Position numbers and translations under genes: made by a program. This document shows, one piece after another, positions 23,328 through 33,881 of a stretch of 64,000 nucleotides of DNA (position 1 is its first letter; every line of letters starts with the position of its first letter). The stretch comes from Paramacrobiotus metropolitanus (taxonomy: Eukaryota > Tardigrada > Eutardigrada > Parachela > Macrobiotidae), in contig NW_026570276.1 in NCBI RefSeq assembly GCF_019649055.1, positions 682,001-746,000 on the forward strand, in the 5' to 3' direction. The notes beneath the pieces are model-generated. The model did no database searches and was not told where the DNA came from. It saw only the letters and a list, made by a program, of their open reading frames with translations.

Positions 23328-23832
23328 AGCAAGCTACAATGTAGGACTAAATGGTCGCATAGCCCCATACCCAGCATTCTGTACGAGGAGGAGTAAAGCA
23401 TCTTCGGTAGCGCGTTCGAATGTCAAGACTCTTTGAACACTGTGCGTTGAGTGTGCGACGGCATTATTCTCTTAACAGTCAACCGTGGAAGGTTGCCCAT
23501 CTACGTGCAATGTGACCGTCACCCGTGAATGAGTGCTATGATTGACAGTGGCCAAGTTAAAATGTGGACTGCCAGCCTTCCGCAGTTCGCTGTTAAGTGA
23601 ATTATGCTGTTGCACACTCTGTTGCACATGTTGCACATGCTGTTGCACAGAGTTCAAAGAGTCTTGACATTCGAACGCGCTACCGAAGATGCTTTACTCC
23701 TCCTCGTACGCAAGCGGTGCAGTGCACTTGTACGAAACGGATATTTTGAACTCAGTCGTACAGTGCACTGAGCTGCATTCGTACTGAATGTGGAGATGTT
23801 GGGTATGCGACCATTTTGTCCTAAGCTGTAAT
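23328..23832. mobile_element. MITE in exon 4 of GPCR C carrying a nested foldback
   Basis: Ends share GTAGGACTAAATGGTCGCAT (left) and its near reverse complement ATGCGACCATTTTGTCCTA (right). Inside lies a perfect 58-bp inverted repeat, 23381-23438 against 23652-23709, around tandem TGTTGCACA units. A relative lies at 24575-24750. No protein is encoded. Confidence 0.7.
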
Positions 23833-24574
23833 AGTGCGGCATCTGTGTCAGTCTCTGCCAACAAATCCTTATCCCAGCGTGGACCCAACATTATTTTGTT
23901 CAGCAGTGCATTTCTATATCTCATCACACGCATTCCAAAATGTTTTGATTTGTGCGTATGGATGGTACCGGATCCTTACGACATTGTTTATTTTGCCGAC
24001 CAGAGTACTTATACATAACCTCGTCGATCCAGTAATCATGGTAGCAACATATTGCGGTTATTCACTGAATTTCTATGTGTACCTGTTGGCCGAACGCCAG
24101 TATCGACGTCGCTTTATCGAGCTAGTTGCCCGTCCAATAAGCCGACCATGGTTTGCTACAATGTTTGCTACGGGAAATACTCAGCACCGAGCTGTAAGTG
24201 TGGAGACAAGTGTGGGCTCAAGGCCGATAACGGACACGACGGAACTACAACCAACGTCACCTTTCAAAAGTGTTGCAAAATAGCAAACTGGAAACCGGTT
24301 CATAACTTCATGACGAAAAGGCAGTCCTCAAGAGCAATGGCCGCTATAGAATGATTTCTTTGCCCACCTTGTTGTTACGTGTACGACGTATGACAAAACT
24401 GTTGATGCAGTAATTTTTCGTAAATACTATAACGGGCCGACCGGCTACCTCTGTTTTGCGATACTTACTCTTTTTCATGACTTTTTGTGTCTCTTTGTTT
24501 ACAAGCAGAAAAGTGCAACGCAGCAACCAGAAAGCCTACTCTAGAGAGCAAGCATTTATTTAACACCTTCCCTG

Positions 24575-24750
24575 TGTATACTAAATGGTCGCATGCTCAC
24601 ATATCCACATAACCACATTCAGTACGCATGCAGCGCAGTGTACTGTACGATTAAGTTGAAACATCTGGCTATCGTACAAGTGCCCTGCGCCATTTGCGAT
24701 CGGAGAACTGGGTACGGGAGTGTTCGACCATTCAGTCCTACATTGTAACA
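24575..24750. mobile_element. Second copy of the ACTAAATGGTCGCAT MITE
   Basis: Left end ACTAAATGGTCGCATG; the right end is the reverse complement of GTTACAATGTAGGACTGAAT. The interior shares CGTACTGAATGTGG and CACTTGTACGA with the copy at 23328-23832 but lacks the nested 58-bp foldback. Confidence 0.6.
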
Positions 24751-25737
24751 TTCAAATACAAGGAACCGAAGTGGCTCGTGGACTATGACATTTAATAGGC
24801 GGATAAAGGTTTTCTATAGGATTAACCTTTGTATAAGAGTTACGAACACTATCCGTGGAAGCGCAACCGGATGAAATTTTACCGGTATCCAGAGCCTAAA
24901 CATTAAAAATCTGCATTCAGCTCCAGCCTCCGATTGCAAACATAATTATGCCGGCTATGCGCATAACTGACCAGGTGCAGTTTAATCCAATCAGGTCACA
25001 ATGTCAAAATTGTATTTACGGACGTACCCCGAAAATAAGTTTATAAATTTTAGGCCTGTTTCGCAATACTGAGTTCTCTTGTAAGCGCCTCTGTGCTGTA
25101 TCTGTGCAGGTCGACGATGACCTTTATGTGTACTTATGTGTACCTATACAATTAGACAACGCACTACGCACCCGTATGTCTGTGACCTTACTCAACATAT
25201 ATCACTATGCCCACTATAACATACTAATGCTAAGCTAGCTATGCCAGGGAAGGCTTGCAATGGACTAATGTGGTGCTGTGAAGGAGGGGGGCTTTAGAAA
25301 TTGTCCCGGTCGAGGTGCTCTCGACGATCGCGGGCGGGGCCGGTGTAGGGAGAATGCGCATGACGGCATAGTGATGCAATATGCCGTCAGCATGATGTAA
25401 CGTGACCGCGGGGGAATGGGCGCGGCATACCTGCACGCGCACTTCCGGTGACTAAGGGCGGTGCGGTTCGACTAGTGACGATGTCGTCATACCTGTCGTT
25501 CGAAACAAGACACCAAGCGGTCAAGAGCTTTTCTAGCTGTTTCTCAAATCTTGATGAGCAGCGCCATAGAAAAAAAATTACGCCCCTTAACCGAAAGCAA
25601 AGCATCAGCAAAAGCCGAGCCGAAAGCATCGGCTCGTTGTAAAAATGAACTCCTTAATTCTCTGTCTGATCGTAATAGTCTGCGTGAACCGGTTACCTGT
25701 GTATATTATGTAAGTTCGTACGAGCATGATGTATGTA
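24751..25737. other. Spacer between MITEs
   Basis: No exon or transposon protein is recognised. Open frames near 25387-25642 overlap each other on both strands without a domain. Confidence 0.25.
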
Positions 25738-26236
25738 CAGTGAAACTTCTCTATAACATACACCCTCCGTTCCACGCTTTCTGAATGTTACAGAGAGGCG
25801 TATGTTATACAGGAGCACTGCCCCCAGGGGCACTGCCCTCAAGGGGTCAGGGGCGTAGCCGCCGGGGGTGTGGAACAAAATACCAGAGTGTGGATATTAT
25901 TCGGTCTGAATGTTGGTTTTGCTGCCCTTTTGTATGCCTGGAGATGGAAGATCCGATACTGAACGGGTTACAAATAGAAGCCGGAACTTTGTTTTAGAGT
26001 CTCCGAACTGGTTTTTTTTACCAGCCTAGCCAACTGTATTTTATGCTGGGGTTGAATAAGCTGGTAAAACTGTTACCGGTTCAATAAAAGGTGTATGTTA
26101 TAGCTGTAAAGGGGTGAATGTTATAGAGAAAACTGCCCTTGTGTTAAAGTCTACCGGACGGTTTGGTTCCCAGCCTCATGTATGCAGTAAAGGGGTGAAT
26201 GTTATAGGGAGGTGAATGTTAAGAGGAGTTTCACTG
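25738..26236. mobile_element. Pogo/mariner-type MITE, TA target
   Basis: The left end CAGTGAAACTTCTCTATAAC and right end (reverse complement CAGTGAAACTCCTCTTAACA) form an imperfect terminal inverted repeat of about 30 bp flanked by TA. CAGT-GAAAC-CTCTATAAC-type ends are typical of pogo/Tigger-related elements. The interior repeats GTATGTTATA and GGGGTGAATGTTATAG units. No transposase. Confidence 0.7.
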
Positions 26237-27261
26237 TAAATCAGAAGAATGTTGCCAGTTGAAGCACCACGATTTAAAAATTAAAAAATCAAATCAAGAA
26301 TGAATGGGAAGTAGGAACAGAAGAATGTCACGAAGCTAAATACTGTATGTCAACTTGACCATCAATAATGGTCAAGGTGACATATTTAAATTCTTAAGTA
26401 TTCATCATCACAAATGCTGAGAATTATTTTATTTATCGTTCACTGCTATGAATATTTTGCGCGCATAATTTAGGCATGGGGCAATTCTTGATTATTTAAT
26501 ACTAAAATTGATCTCCCAGGAGCTTCGAAACGATCCCATTATTTTATGATTTTTCGGTGAAGATCTCAAGCGCCATTGTGTTTATATTTGACCACAGCTA
26601 ATCGCACGTTAATAAATCTGCAACACTTTTACCCTCACTGTTATTTATTCACTGTGGGATTGGAATAATCTGCCACATCGATCTGGAGGCTCCTTGCCCA
26701 ACTCAAGCTTTTTTCAAACAGATAGTGCAACATGGTTGTTTGCTATACGAACAACAAAACCCCGAACAACAAAACCCGTTTTCACACTTATAATTATACA
26801 GTAGACAAGTTAAATGGTTTCCGAATCAGAGTGCCATAAAACAACAAAAAATCCTGGGAAATACACGAAATTTGTTGTCAGGAACCGGCAAGTGTGTTAC
26901 TGCGTAAATGTTGTAACTGTTAGGTTCTATCGTAATGTTCCCACTTTTTGCGGATTCGCTTGTAAACGAGGCTTTTACTGGAACTCCAAATTAAGATACA
27001 ACGCCAGTTCAAATTGCACAGATGTACGAGTTAATAGAGATCGGAACGTCAAATCCGCTAACAAATCCCTTAAGTTCAAATTAGATTTTTTTATGGTTAG
27101 CTTTGATACAAAATTAAACTTTGTTGATACGGTAAATAATTCCTACTGGCTTGTCAAAATCTTGTTACGTATTAATAGAATGCAAGTTCAATAACAGTTT
27201 CCCGGGCGCACATCAAAATTTGTTGGTTTCTTCATGCATGACTAATGAAAAAAAAACGCTG
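26237..27261. other. Spacer downstream of GPCR E
   Basis: An open plus-strand frame of 126 codons (26814-27194) has several Cys (FCGFACKRGFYW, NCTDV) but no upstream exon, signal peptide or recognised family. Otherwise nothing is seen. Confidence 0.2.
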
Positions 27262-28047
27262 TTATAGCGGTTCGGTGTCCTTCGACATCGGTACGGTCAT
27301 CTCCATAAAATCAGTTCGCACTTCCTGGCTTCTGTGCGGCAGAATTGCAGGACAGCAGACACGGAATACAGGGCGGACGACAAAATCGGTAAAGCGCCGC
27401 CGATATTGGCGTTCGCTTAGCAGGTATACGAAAACGTTCAACGAATATCCCATGTATGCTATTACAATGATAACGGGTTCCATGAGATTGCGCAGGGTCC
27501 AGTCTTCGACGTATGTAAAGTCCAGGCCATACGGTAGCGCCATAGCACACAGGTCGAAAATCTTTGGGGAGCGGGTGACGAGATAAAGCAGTGCGCTGCT
27601 CATCAGGAGGATGTTGGTGGCTTGCTGGGATAAGGATGTGTCCGCTGGAATTGGCACGGATGCCTCACTATTAGTGTTCCCAGAACGGCGCTTCTTACGG
27701 AAATCAGATTGACGTTGGCGGGTTAGTAAGACAATCAGGATCATATTTGGAATCAGGATCAGGAGAAATATTAGCATACGCATCAGAATCTGCAAAGTAC
27801 ATGATCCACATATTGCACTTTGAAGCGCAGTAAGTCGTTCAATAGTTTTGCTGCGTTCGTTAAATGTTTTGGTGATGCAGCTAATTGTTTTCTATCCGTT
27901 AGTTTTCTATACGAGTAACAGTACATACTACACCCAGCCGGTCTATGTGAAGCCATGGGACGAACCACGTCGGAGTGTCGTTAATTTTGCTGCTGAAGTC
28001 GTGCATATAAATCTGATAGTGACGTATAAAACGGAACATGTGGCAAG

Positions 28048-28371
28048 TGTTACATGAATAATTGGCAGAGCGAAATAAACGGAAAGGTCACGGCGGTATA
28101 AGACCGGCCGGTTTTGTAGCCTAATATGCTGTGTTTACGGAAATATGCATAAACGGCAATGAACGAGACGGCAATTGCGAGTCAGGGATTGTTATTGAAG
28201 GAAATCGGACTGTATGGCGGTAACTGTGTCAGAAAAGCACAAAAACAGCGGTATAAAAGAGCAACAAGTGGAACGGTATATCAGATAACAGCATGTTCGG
28301 GTATATCGCCCTTAACAATCAGAAAAAGGCTAGCGCATGCGAATATCACTAAAAGAAATCTTTACGTGACA
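28048..28371 (-). repeat. 3' LTR (324 bp)
   Basis: On the minus strand it begins TGTCACGTAAAG and ends ATTCATGTAACA (TG...CA). It is identical to the other LTR except one base near 28300 (TCG against ACG context). It contains AAAGGTCACGG on the plus strand. Confidence 0.9.
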
Positions 28372-28380
28372 CTTCTCTCC
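28372..28380 (-). other. Polypurine tract
   Basis: GGAGAGAAG on the minus strand directly abuts the TG start of the 3' LTR, the expected place for plus-strand priming. Confidence 0.7.
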
Positions 28381-29801
28381 GTGGAAAAAGGACTGTCCGC
28401 AGTCCATAATTATACAAGAAAAGCAGAAAAGCCAGTCAACCAGCAATACAATAAAGCAGCTATTTTTGCATTTTGAAATTTTTCGAAACACATCCATGAA
28501 ATAGCAGATAATAATATGCAAATAATATTTATACTTGATACTGTTAGAAGAAATACAGGTAGTACAGCGGAATAATCTGCATTTTATTTTTGGAATGCTT
28601 TTATAGAAAACCGGAGTGAACCAAATTTTTATTTTATAAATGCTTTGGATTTTACATTCCCTGACTCATTTTATAATAAATGCGGTTCGGTCGATGATAT
28701 CATTCGGTCGCCCTTGAACTTGAACTTTGATCAGCGGTTAACCGTACACCAAAACCACAACACCACACCGTATTCACGCAAATAAACAGACATCTCACTT
28801 TCTGAGGCAAAATCGATACGCCAAAATTAATTTATAGATATTAAGTCACTGGTTTCAAACATTGTTCGTTCGCTTGTCTAAACACACGCCTCTTTTCCCC
28901 TTTTTAATTGCAACTTTAGTGCAATCAGTCTACGATGCTAAACTCTTGTCTGACTGGTTATGTGATTCTCTGGTTTTCTTTTTAATTCTTGTCTTTTTCT
29001 TTTATCACAGCAAACTGAATTGCTGTCACTGACAGGTTTTGGTCAGAGATGTTACAGCCAAATTTATGTTGTTTTAGACAAGTTTGCAGGAGAGACTTTA
29101 CAGCAGATGGTATTGCTGTTTCAGACAGGTTTTGTACATCGATGCTAGACTGCATTCGTATAGGAAATTTTGAAGCATGCGAGCGATTCTTCATTCGCGT
29201 AGACACTGTGCAAACAAACTGCTGCACCAGCTTTTCCGGTAATTATTTTAATGTTTAAATTTCAATATCAAACTTTGCCCCAAAAAATTTTGATCTCCAT
29301 CTATTTACACAAACACCATGTGTCAACCATGGTTGTAATGCAGGTAATTTTATCTGACCATTTACTTTGTGTTATAAGACGGTAGTGAGTGATAAAAATC
29401 GGCGACCAAAAGGTGCATGTAGCGAACTTTTATGAAAGGGTTCGCTGCAGCGAACCTTAATATAACTGGGTTCCCGGGGATAGAACCGGGTCTATCGTCA
29501 CGAACCCTTTTTTAAAATTCGAATTAAAATCTGACCAATATTTTTGATAAATTTTGACCAAAAAATAAAGTGATCCGTTTTATTGAAAATTCAAGTAATT
29601 AATCCTGACCATGTTAAATTTGACTAAATACAAGCGAGAACCTGACTTGGTTTGAATTATCTAATTCTAAGCAAAATATAAGAACAAACAGCATAAAATA
29701 CAATATTTGTAAAATTTTGCAATAAAATTTTTTTGAGGAATTTTTAATTAATTTGCTGGCTGACTTTACATGAGCGGAAAAATAAGGCTAATGCTAAGCA
29801 G
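28381..29801. other. Noncoding 3' region of the LTR element, with hairpins
   Basis: No coding frame is supportable in about 1.4 kb between the env stop and the polypurine tract. A hairpin cluster lies at about 29425-29515: a perfect palindrome GGTTCGCTGCAGCGAACC, then GGGTTCCCGGGG...GAACC and a final GAACCC. Such structure could serve RNA export, packaging or termination; this is inference. Confidence 0.5.
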
Positions 29802-30965
29802 TTATACGCTGCTCACGGTCGGTGGAGTTCCGTACCGAACCGGTGCCAACTTCCGGCGCTGTTCCATCAACGCATTTCCAAAGGTCACCGTCGGTTCCGT
29901 CCGTGTGCTAAGCGTGGGATCCGGGGAAGGAGTCCGGGCGCCGATTGTTGATCCATCCGAGTCCTCGGCGACCATACGCGCATTGGCGTATACAGGATCC
30001 TGTCGGACGGTGTCCGAAGGACGGTAACGCGGCGTCATGGGAATATCCACCGTCCGTGTGGGTACATCCCGGGAAAGATTCCGATCGGAGTTTTCCGTAG
30101 CGGTCGCAGTGACCGCGAGCGTTTCCTGCCGTCGAGGTTGGAAATCGTATTGCCGGCGCGAACGCGGGCGGCAACAATCTATAAGACAACTGAGGAACGC
30201 CATTACCGTTCGGTAATACCGAACGCAAAATACCACAGCAATAAAAATGGTTATCGAAGTGAGCGAAATATTTAAGAGACTATGCCATGTCATGGACTTC
30301 ATTGTACTTTGAACATATTTTGGAGTAATTATGGTACTCAAATTGGAAATACCGGTCTCCAACATCAGGCCGGATAACTCGGCTGTTAAGTCGAGAAACC
30401 GAAAAGGATCCATTGACAAGGAGTCACCGAGAGTGTCTTCCAAGTTATCCGTCAGGAATTTGGCAGTATAATGCCAATGCGCAAGCGTTTTATGGAACGT
30501 TGGGTTTACAGGAGTCCAGGCACCGTCTTGGTAGCGGTAGAGAGTTCCGTGTATAATTACCACGGAGTGCCGATGGAGGCAAACTGAATGCCTTTTGAGG
30601 GTTTCGCCGTCGAGGGCGATCGTGTATCCGCGGTCATCGTTTTCGGCCGCGATGTACGGATCTGGTCCGCATGTAGAGTACTTGACTCCGATGGTAACAT
30701 TGACTTCCGTGCACTGGTAGATGGTCGCCGAATCTCCAAGGACTACGGCAGCCTGACATTTGGGAAAACCTAGTTTTTCTCCGACGACCACAGGGGAAAA
30801 CTGGCTAAGTAGGATCAGATTTTCCATTTCCGTTCTGTCGGCCTGGCATTGCAACTTGTGCAGGTGATTGAGGATTTTCATTTCTTGAAACGCGAAGAAA
30901 TCCTCAACGTACTGAAGGTGGGACGATAGTAAAGTGGTAATTTCTGCCGAAAGATTTGCATTCAA
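29802..30965 (-). CDS. Envelope-like ORF, C-terminal part with membrane anchor (387 codons)
   Basis: It follows the first env ORF in a shifted frame with a short overlap. The frame does not open with an ATG (the first codon is TTG), so it is probably reached by frameshift or is a broken continuation. It has an N-terminal helical stretch, Cys residues in the central ectodomain, a WHYTAKFL region, one strong transmembrane segment (ISLTSITIFIAVVFCV, about residue 225) and a cytoplasmic tail of about 140 residues rich in Arg, Pro and Ser. Position after pol, a large ectodomain, one anchor and a tail fit the transmembrane portion of a fusion glycoprotein. The glycoprotein class cannot be told by eye. 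The break is described only. Confidence 0.6.
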   Translation of the reverse strand: MNANLSAEITTLLSSHLQYVEDFFAFQEMKILNHLHKLQCQADRTEMENLILLSQFSPVVVGEKLGFPKCQAAVVLGDSATIYQCTEVNVTIGVKYSTCGPDPYIAAENDDRGYTIALDGETLKRHSVCLHRHSVVIIHGTLYRYQDGAWTPVNPTFHKTLAHWHYTAKFLTDNLEDTLGDSLSMDPFRFLDLTAELSGLMLETGISNLSTIITPKYVQSTMKSMTWHSLLNISLTSITIFIAVVFCVRYYRTVMAFLSCLIDCCRPRSRRQYDFQPRRQETLAVTATATENSDRNLSRDVPTRTVDIPMTPRYRPSDTVRQDPVYANARMVAEDSDGSTIGARTPSPDPTLSTRTEPTVTFGNALMEQRRKLAPVRYGTPPTVSSV

Positions 30966-31849
30966 CCGACTTTGGATGCCAACAGGGGACGAGCTGGAGG
31001 GCGGATTCTCTCAGTGACGTTAGGACGATACCAAGCGTGGTAAAATTTTATGCGAAGTGTCGGATGGGAGCGGACGTAATGAACAGATGCGCCTTCATCG
31101 CATGTTCGTTCCATTTTTTCTTCAACCGTAAAGCTGAGTTGATGGAGATGGTCACGAATGTGGATCTCTCCTGATTTTAATTGGAACAACTGTCCCTCGC
31201 TGTTAAGAACCGTGTTAGCGCGACACTTCGTATGATTTTCGTCGGTAGTCCACACGTAGGTTACGTGCGGATGAACACTGGACTGGGCGAGAATAGACGA
31301 AGAAATTTCGCCGGTGGCGGACAGTACTGGACAGTCGTCACACGTCGTTTCGAGGGTGACGTTCTCTAAGAGACAGGTAATGACGTCGGCACGGCGGAAT
31401 TGGTTCCACCGGCGGTCAACCACAGGTATTGCGTCGTATAACCAAGTACGTCCACTTTTGGTCATGGCGTTTCCACTACATGTCTTAGTTCTGACCATGT
31501 CACGGCACTGATCAGCGGTTACCGGGAGCGCTACCTCAAAATTCTGGCTGTTATACCCGCCGAAGAAAAACCCTTCTTGTATCGTACTTTTCATAATCAT
31601 ACGGCAAGCGGAGCCGGAGAAAACTCGAGTAATGTTCTTATAGTCGAGAAGATGGTACTTGACGTCATGAGTTTCTCTGATGGGGCCGTCTAACTGCTCG
31701 CACCGAATTCGCGCAGAAAGGTCAGCGATTCCCACGTATTTACTGCGTGAGCAGTCGCATAACGTAGTGTTCAGTCCGGAAGTACCCGACAAGGTACAGA
31801 GCAAAAGAAGAACGGAAAGTGTCACAAAGCTGGGTAGACCAGAGCGCAT
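30962..31849 (-). CDS. Envelope-like ORF, N-terminal part with signal peptide (295 codons)
   Basis: Starts with a signal peptide (hydrophobic core VTLSVLLLLCTLSG, then TSG). The ectodomain is Cys-rich (CDCS, C..L, CRMIMK, CDDCP, CRAN) with several N-glycosylation sites (NTT, NIT, NVT, NHT). It overlaps the end of the 619-aa ORF by 28 bp in another frame and stops immediately before the second env ORF. It is expected to enter the secretory pathway and, with the downstream ORF, form a surface glycoprotein. Similarity to a particular viral glycoprotein family is not claimed. Confidence 0.6.
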   Translation of the reverse strand: MRSGLPSFVTLSVLLLLCTLSGTSGLNTTLCDCSRSKYVGIADLSARIRCEQLDGPIRETHDVKYHLLDYKNITRVFSGSACRMIMKSTIQEGFFFGGYNSQNFEVALPVTADQCRDMVRTKTCSGNAMTKSGRTWLYDAIPVVDRRWNQFRRADVITCLLENVTLETTCDDCPVLSATGEISSSILAQSSVHPHVTYVWTTDENHTKCRANTVLNSEGQLFQLKSGEIHIRDHLHQLSFTVEEKMERTCDEGASVHYVRSHPTLRIKFYHAWYRPNVTERIRPPARPLLASKVG

Positions 31850-33711
31850 GCGTTTTGCTGGAACTGGAGGCGGCGGTGCCCCGTTTTTGGTCCTGAATCA
31901 TCGCTCGTAAGACCTTCCCGATTTCCTGGTTTAGCCGGAGTATATACGGGGTTGTGGACGGTAAGCCCCTTTCTCTGTGGTTCTTCGTCCAAATTCACAG
32001 TTACGGTAGATTCCGCGTCGGAGTCAGAATATGCTTCCAGAGGAGGTGGACTGTCAGAGTCCTTCCTCGCAGTAGAAGCGTTTTCCGTCATTGGAAACAA
32101 ATGCGCGCAATGAGGACAAATGTCGCTAACAGCGCATTCTGCGTGATATTTGTGGCCGCGAATACACTCCATCATCGGCGGAGTGCATTCTACCAACACC
32201 ACTTCCGTACCGCAAACGCACATTCGGTGGCGGTAGACGGCTATGAGACATTGGGTACAAAGGAAGACGGGACGACCTTTCTGGTACAGGACGCGGGCAT
32301 CTGTTGGTTTATTACACCTTCCATTATTTTTAAGCGTTTCGCAAAAACGAATGTTAAAAACATCCGTCGTTCTGGATGAAATAACCTTTGCGTCTTCTCG
32401 ATTCCTGTTAAGGAGTACGCAGTCCTGACCGATCGCCCGAAGGGCATTGTTCGTAAAGCATTTACAGTCAAAACTGATATCCGTATCGTGGTACGCGACA
32501 TGGCATGTGTGTTCCCTGGACGAAGTTGGAAAAATACCAATAACAGGAAAGCTGTGTATCGGTAAAAACGGCATCAAAGCTTTAAAAGCTACTGCTCTGG
32601 CTTCGTCGTTGTGGGGAATCAATGTCAGAAACTGATATATCAACGGATAATTGTGAAAATTTCCGCGGTAGGTTTCGTAAGTGTCGACAAGTTCACCAAG
32701 ATTTTGCCGCAAAAGCCAAGCCCAGAGCCGTTTTGTCAAGGTCGCAGAATCGGGATGCGTTGTTTTAGCGTAGCGGAGTACTACACAGACCTGATCAGTG
32801 GGATCTGCGTAAGAATTTTCCTCAACTATGAAAAACGAATGCGCAAAATCGTGAGCTATTCTGTTATTGAAATCCCGTTGCGCGTGTTCATAAGAGACTT
32901 GACCGGGAGGATACCCCAGATGTCGATGGTAAACTCTGGTCGTCATACAATGGTCACAATGTTCGGGTTCTCGCGTACGATGCCCTGCCTGACAACTTTT
33001 TACGGTCAGATCGTTGGGATGCTGGAAGTAGCCGTCGGTAAACAACTCATGGTTGGCGGCTTTATAAAAGCATTCCAGACAGAAGAAATCTGGGACAAGC
33101 TTATTATATAAATAAAGACCGTAACGTTGAGCCCGATTGCTGCATCTCACGATCGGTGCATTAAGCTCGGAGTAATTAATGGTCTGGGCATCGCATCGGC
33201 CCGGGTCAGTATTACACTGAAAGGTCAACGAAGGCGTCGTCAAATCAAGTTGCGTCGTTGCGCATCTGCATGCGAAAGGCGCAGGAAAACCGCGTGTCAA
33301 TCCGTAATTCCCTACGGCTAGCTTAGCTAAGTAAAGTGACGGAAAGAACGGTTTGAGCGGTATATTTGTGTCAATTCTGGAAAGGGCACTTATGCAACTC
33401 GTAAACTCCGCGAGACGAAGATCGTCAAGAAAAGTATTGTTTACGGCTGTTATGCGATCGATTTCATTTGAATCCAGAAATGGTTCAAGATAACTTTTTA
33501 ACACCTCTAATCGGGCAAACGACACCGCGCGTGCACTGGGTACTTCCGAAATGACAGTTGTCAAAACTGTTTGACGATTGGCAAGAGGATGAAGCTCATT
33601 AACAGCACTCACATGACAGAAATGGTCAAGTACGTACCGGTTGCCCAAAGTCGTTGGGTTCAGACCGGTGTATCTGTACATTGGTACCTGACGGCCGTTG
33701 GGATCAACGCC
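31822..33711 (-). CDS. Accessory ORF with duplicated Cys-rich/RING-like module (619 aa from first ATG)
   Basis: Not a standard Ty3 gene. The first ATG is at 33681, but the frame opens after a good splice acceptor (pyrimidine tract then TTGTAG, exon from 33711), suggesting a spliced subgenomic mRNA. The module at residues 406-525 has CKC, C421, C447, C456, then a RING-H2-like spacing C475-x2-C478-x27-C506-x3-H510-x2-H513-x2-C516-x5-C522-x2-C525. A related, partly degenerate copy covers residues 138-245: CRC, C156, C163, C180, C201-x2-C204-x25-C230-x3-H234, CxxC at 242-245. In both copies an RC...YxKxxPxFxCxxC stretch precedes the RING part. The C-terminal 85 residues are acidic and low-complexity. 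Zinc binding and E3-ligase-like activity are inferred. Confidence 0.7.
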   Translation of the reverse strand, partial: GVDPNGRQVPMYRYTGLNPTTLGNRYVLDHFCHVSAVNELHPLANRQTVLTTVISEVPSARAVSFARLEVLKSYLEPFLDSNEIDRITAVNNTFLDDLRLAEFTSCISALSRIDTNIPLKPFFPSLYLAKLAVGNYGLTRGFPAPFACRCATTQLDLTTPSLTFQCNTDPGRCDAQTINYSELNAPIVRCSNRAQRYGLYLYNKLVPDFFCLECFYKAANHELFTDGYFQHPNDLTVKSCQAGHRTREPEHCDHCMTTRVYHRHLGYPPGQVSYEHAQRDFNNRIAHDFAHSFFIVEENSYADPTDQVCVVLRYAKTTHPDSATLTKRLWAWLLRQNLGELVDTYETYRGNFHNYPLIYQFLTLIPHNDEARAVAFKALMPFLPIHSFPVIGIFPTSSREHTCHVAYHDTDISFDCKCFTNNALRAIGQDCVLLNRNREDAKVISSRTTDVFNIRFCETLKNNGRCNKPTDARVLYQKGRPVFLCTQCLIAVYRHRMCVCGTEVVLVECTPPMMECIRGHKYHAECAVSDICPHCAHLFPMTENASTARKDSDSPPPLEAYSDSDAESTVTVNLDEEPQRKGLTVHNPVYTPAKPGNREGLTSDDSGPKTGHRRLQFQQNACALVYPAL

Positions 33712-33881
33712 CTACAACAAAAGAGAGAGAGAAAATTAATTTTGGATAATTAAAATACAAAGCTATCATATGAAAGTAATCTATTTGTTGTATATCTTTT
33801 TTTTTGAAAAAAAATTTTTTTTTTATTTTCTTTTTATTTGATTTTAACCGATGATACATGAAACAATTTCAATTTTACTAA

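Larger units (their letters stand above)
21333..24283 (+). pseudogene. GPCR C: receptor pseudogene broken at four places
   Basis: Exon 1 (21333-21679) is intact and reads MDNATVELSL through TM1/TM2, ending at a normal donor. Exon 2 starts at 21875 (WFGQIEFL, like WLGLSKFL in B) but is interrupted by a hAT remnant and resumes near 22563 (AWFCDSAMSLSDW). Exon 3 (22713-23019) is 307 bp, exactly 66 bp longer than in B and E, because of a 66-bp insertion that brings an in-frame TGA. Exon 4 (from 23222) stops after EEMRRL where a MITE is inserted. It resumes near 23835 (SAASVSVSANKSLSQ), and a frameshift lies near 24010 before the TM7 end (GYSLNFYVYLLAERQYRRRF). It cannot make a normal receptor. 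Confidence 0.8.

Noticed and set aside
21333-24283. GPCR C as a functional, alternatively spliced receptor
   Set aside because: Available acceptors around the 66-bp insertion still give stops, exon 4 is split by a MITE, and a further frameshift precedes TM7.
32611-33111. 166-codon plus-strand open frame
   Set aside because: Antisense to the Cys-rich accessory ORF; no independent support.
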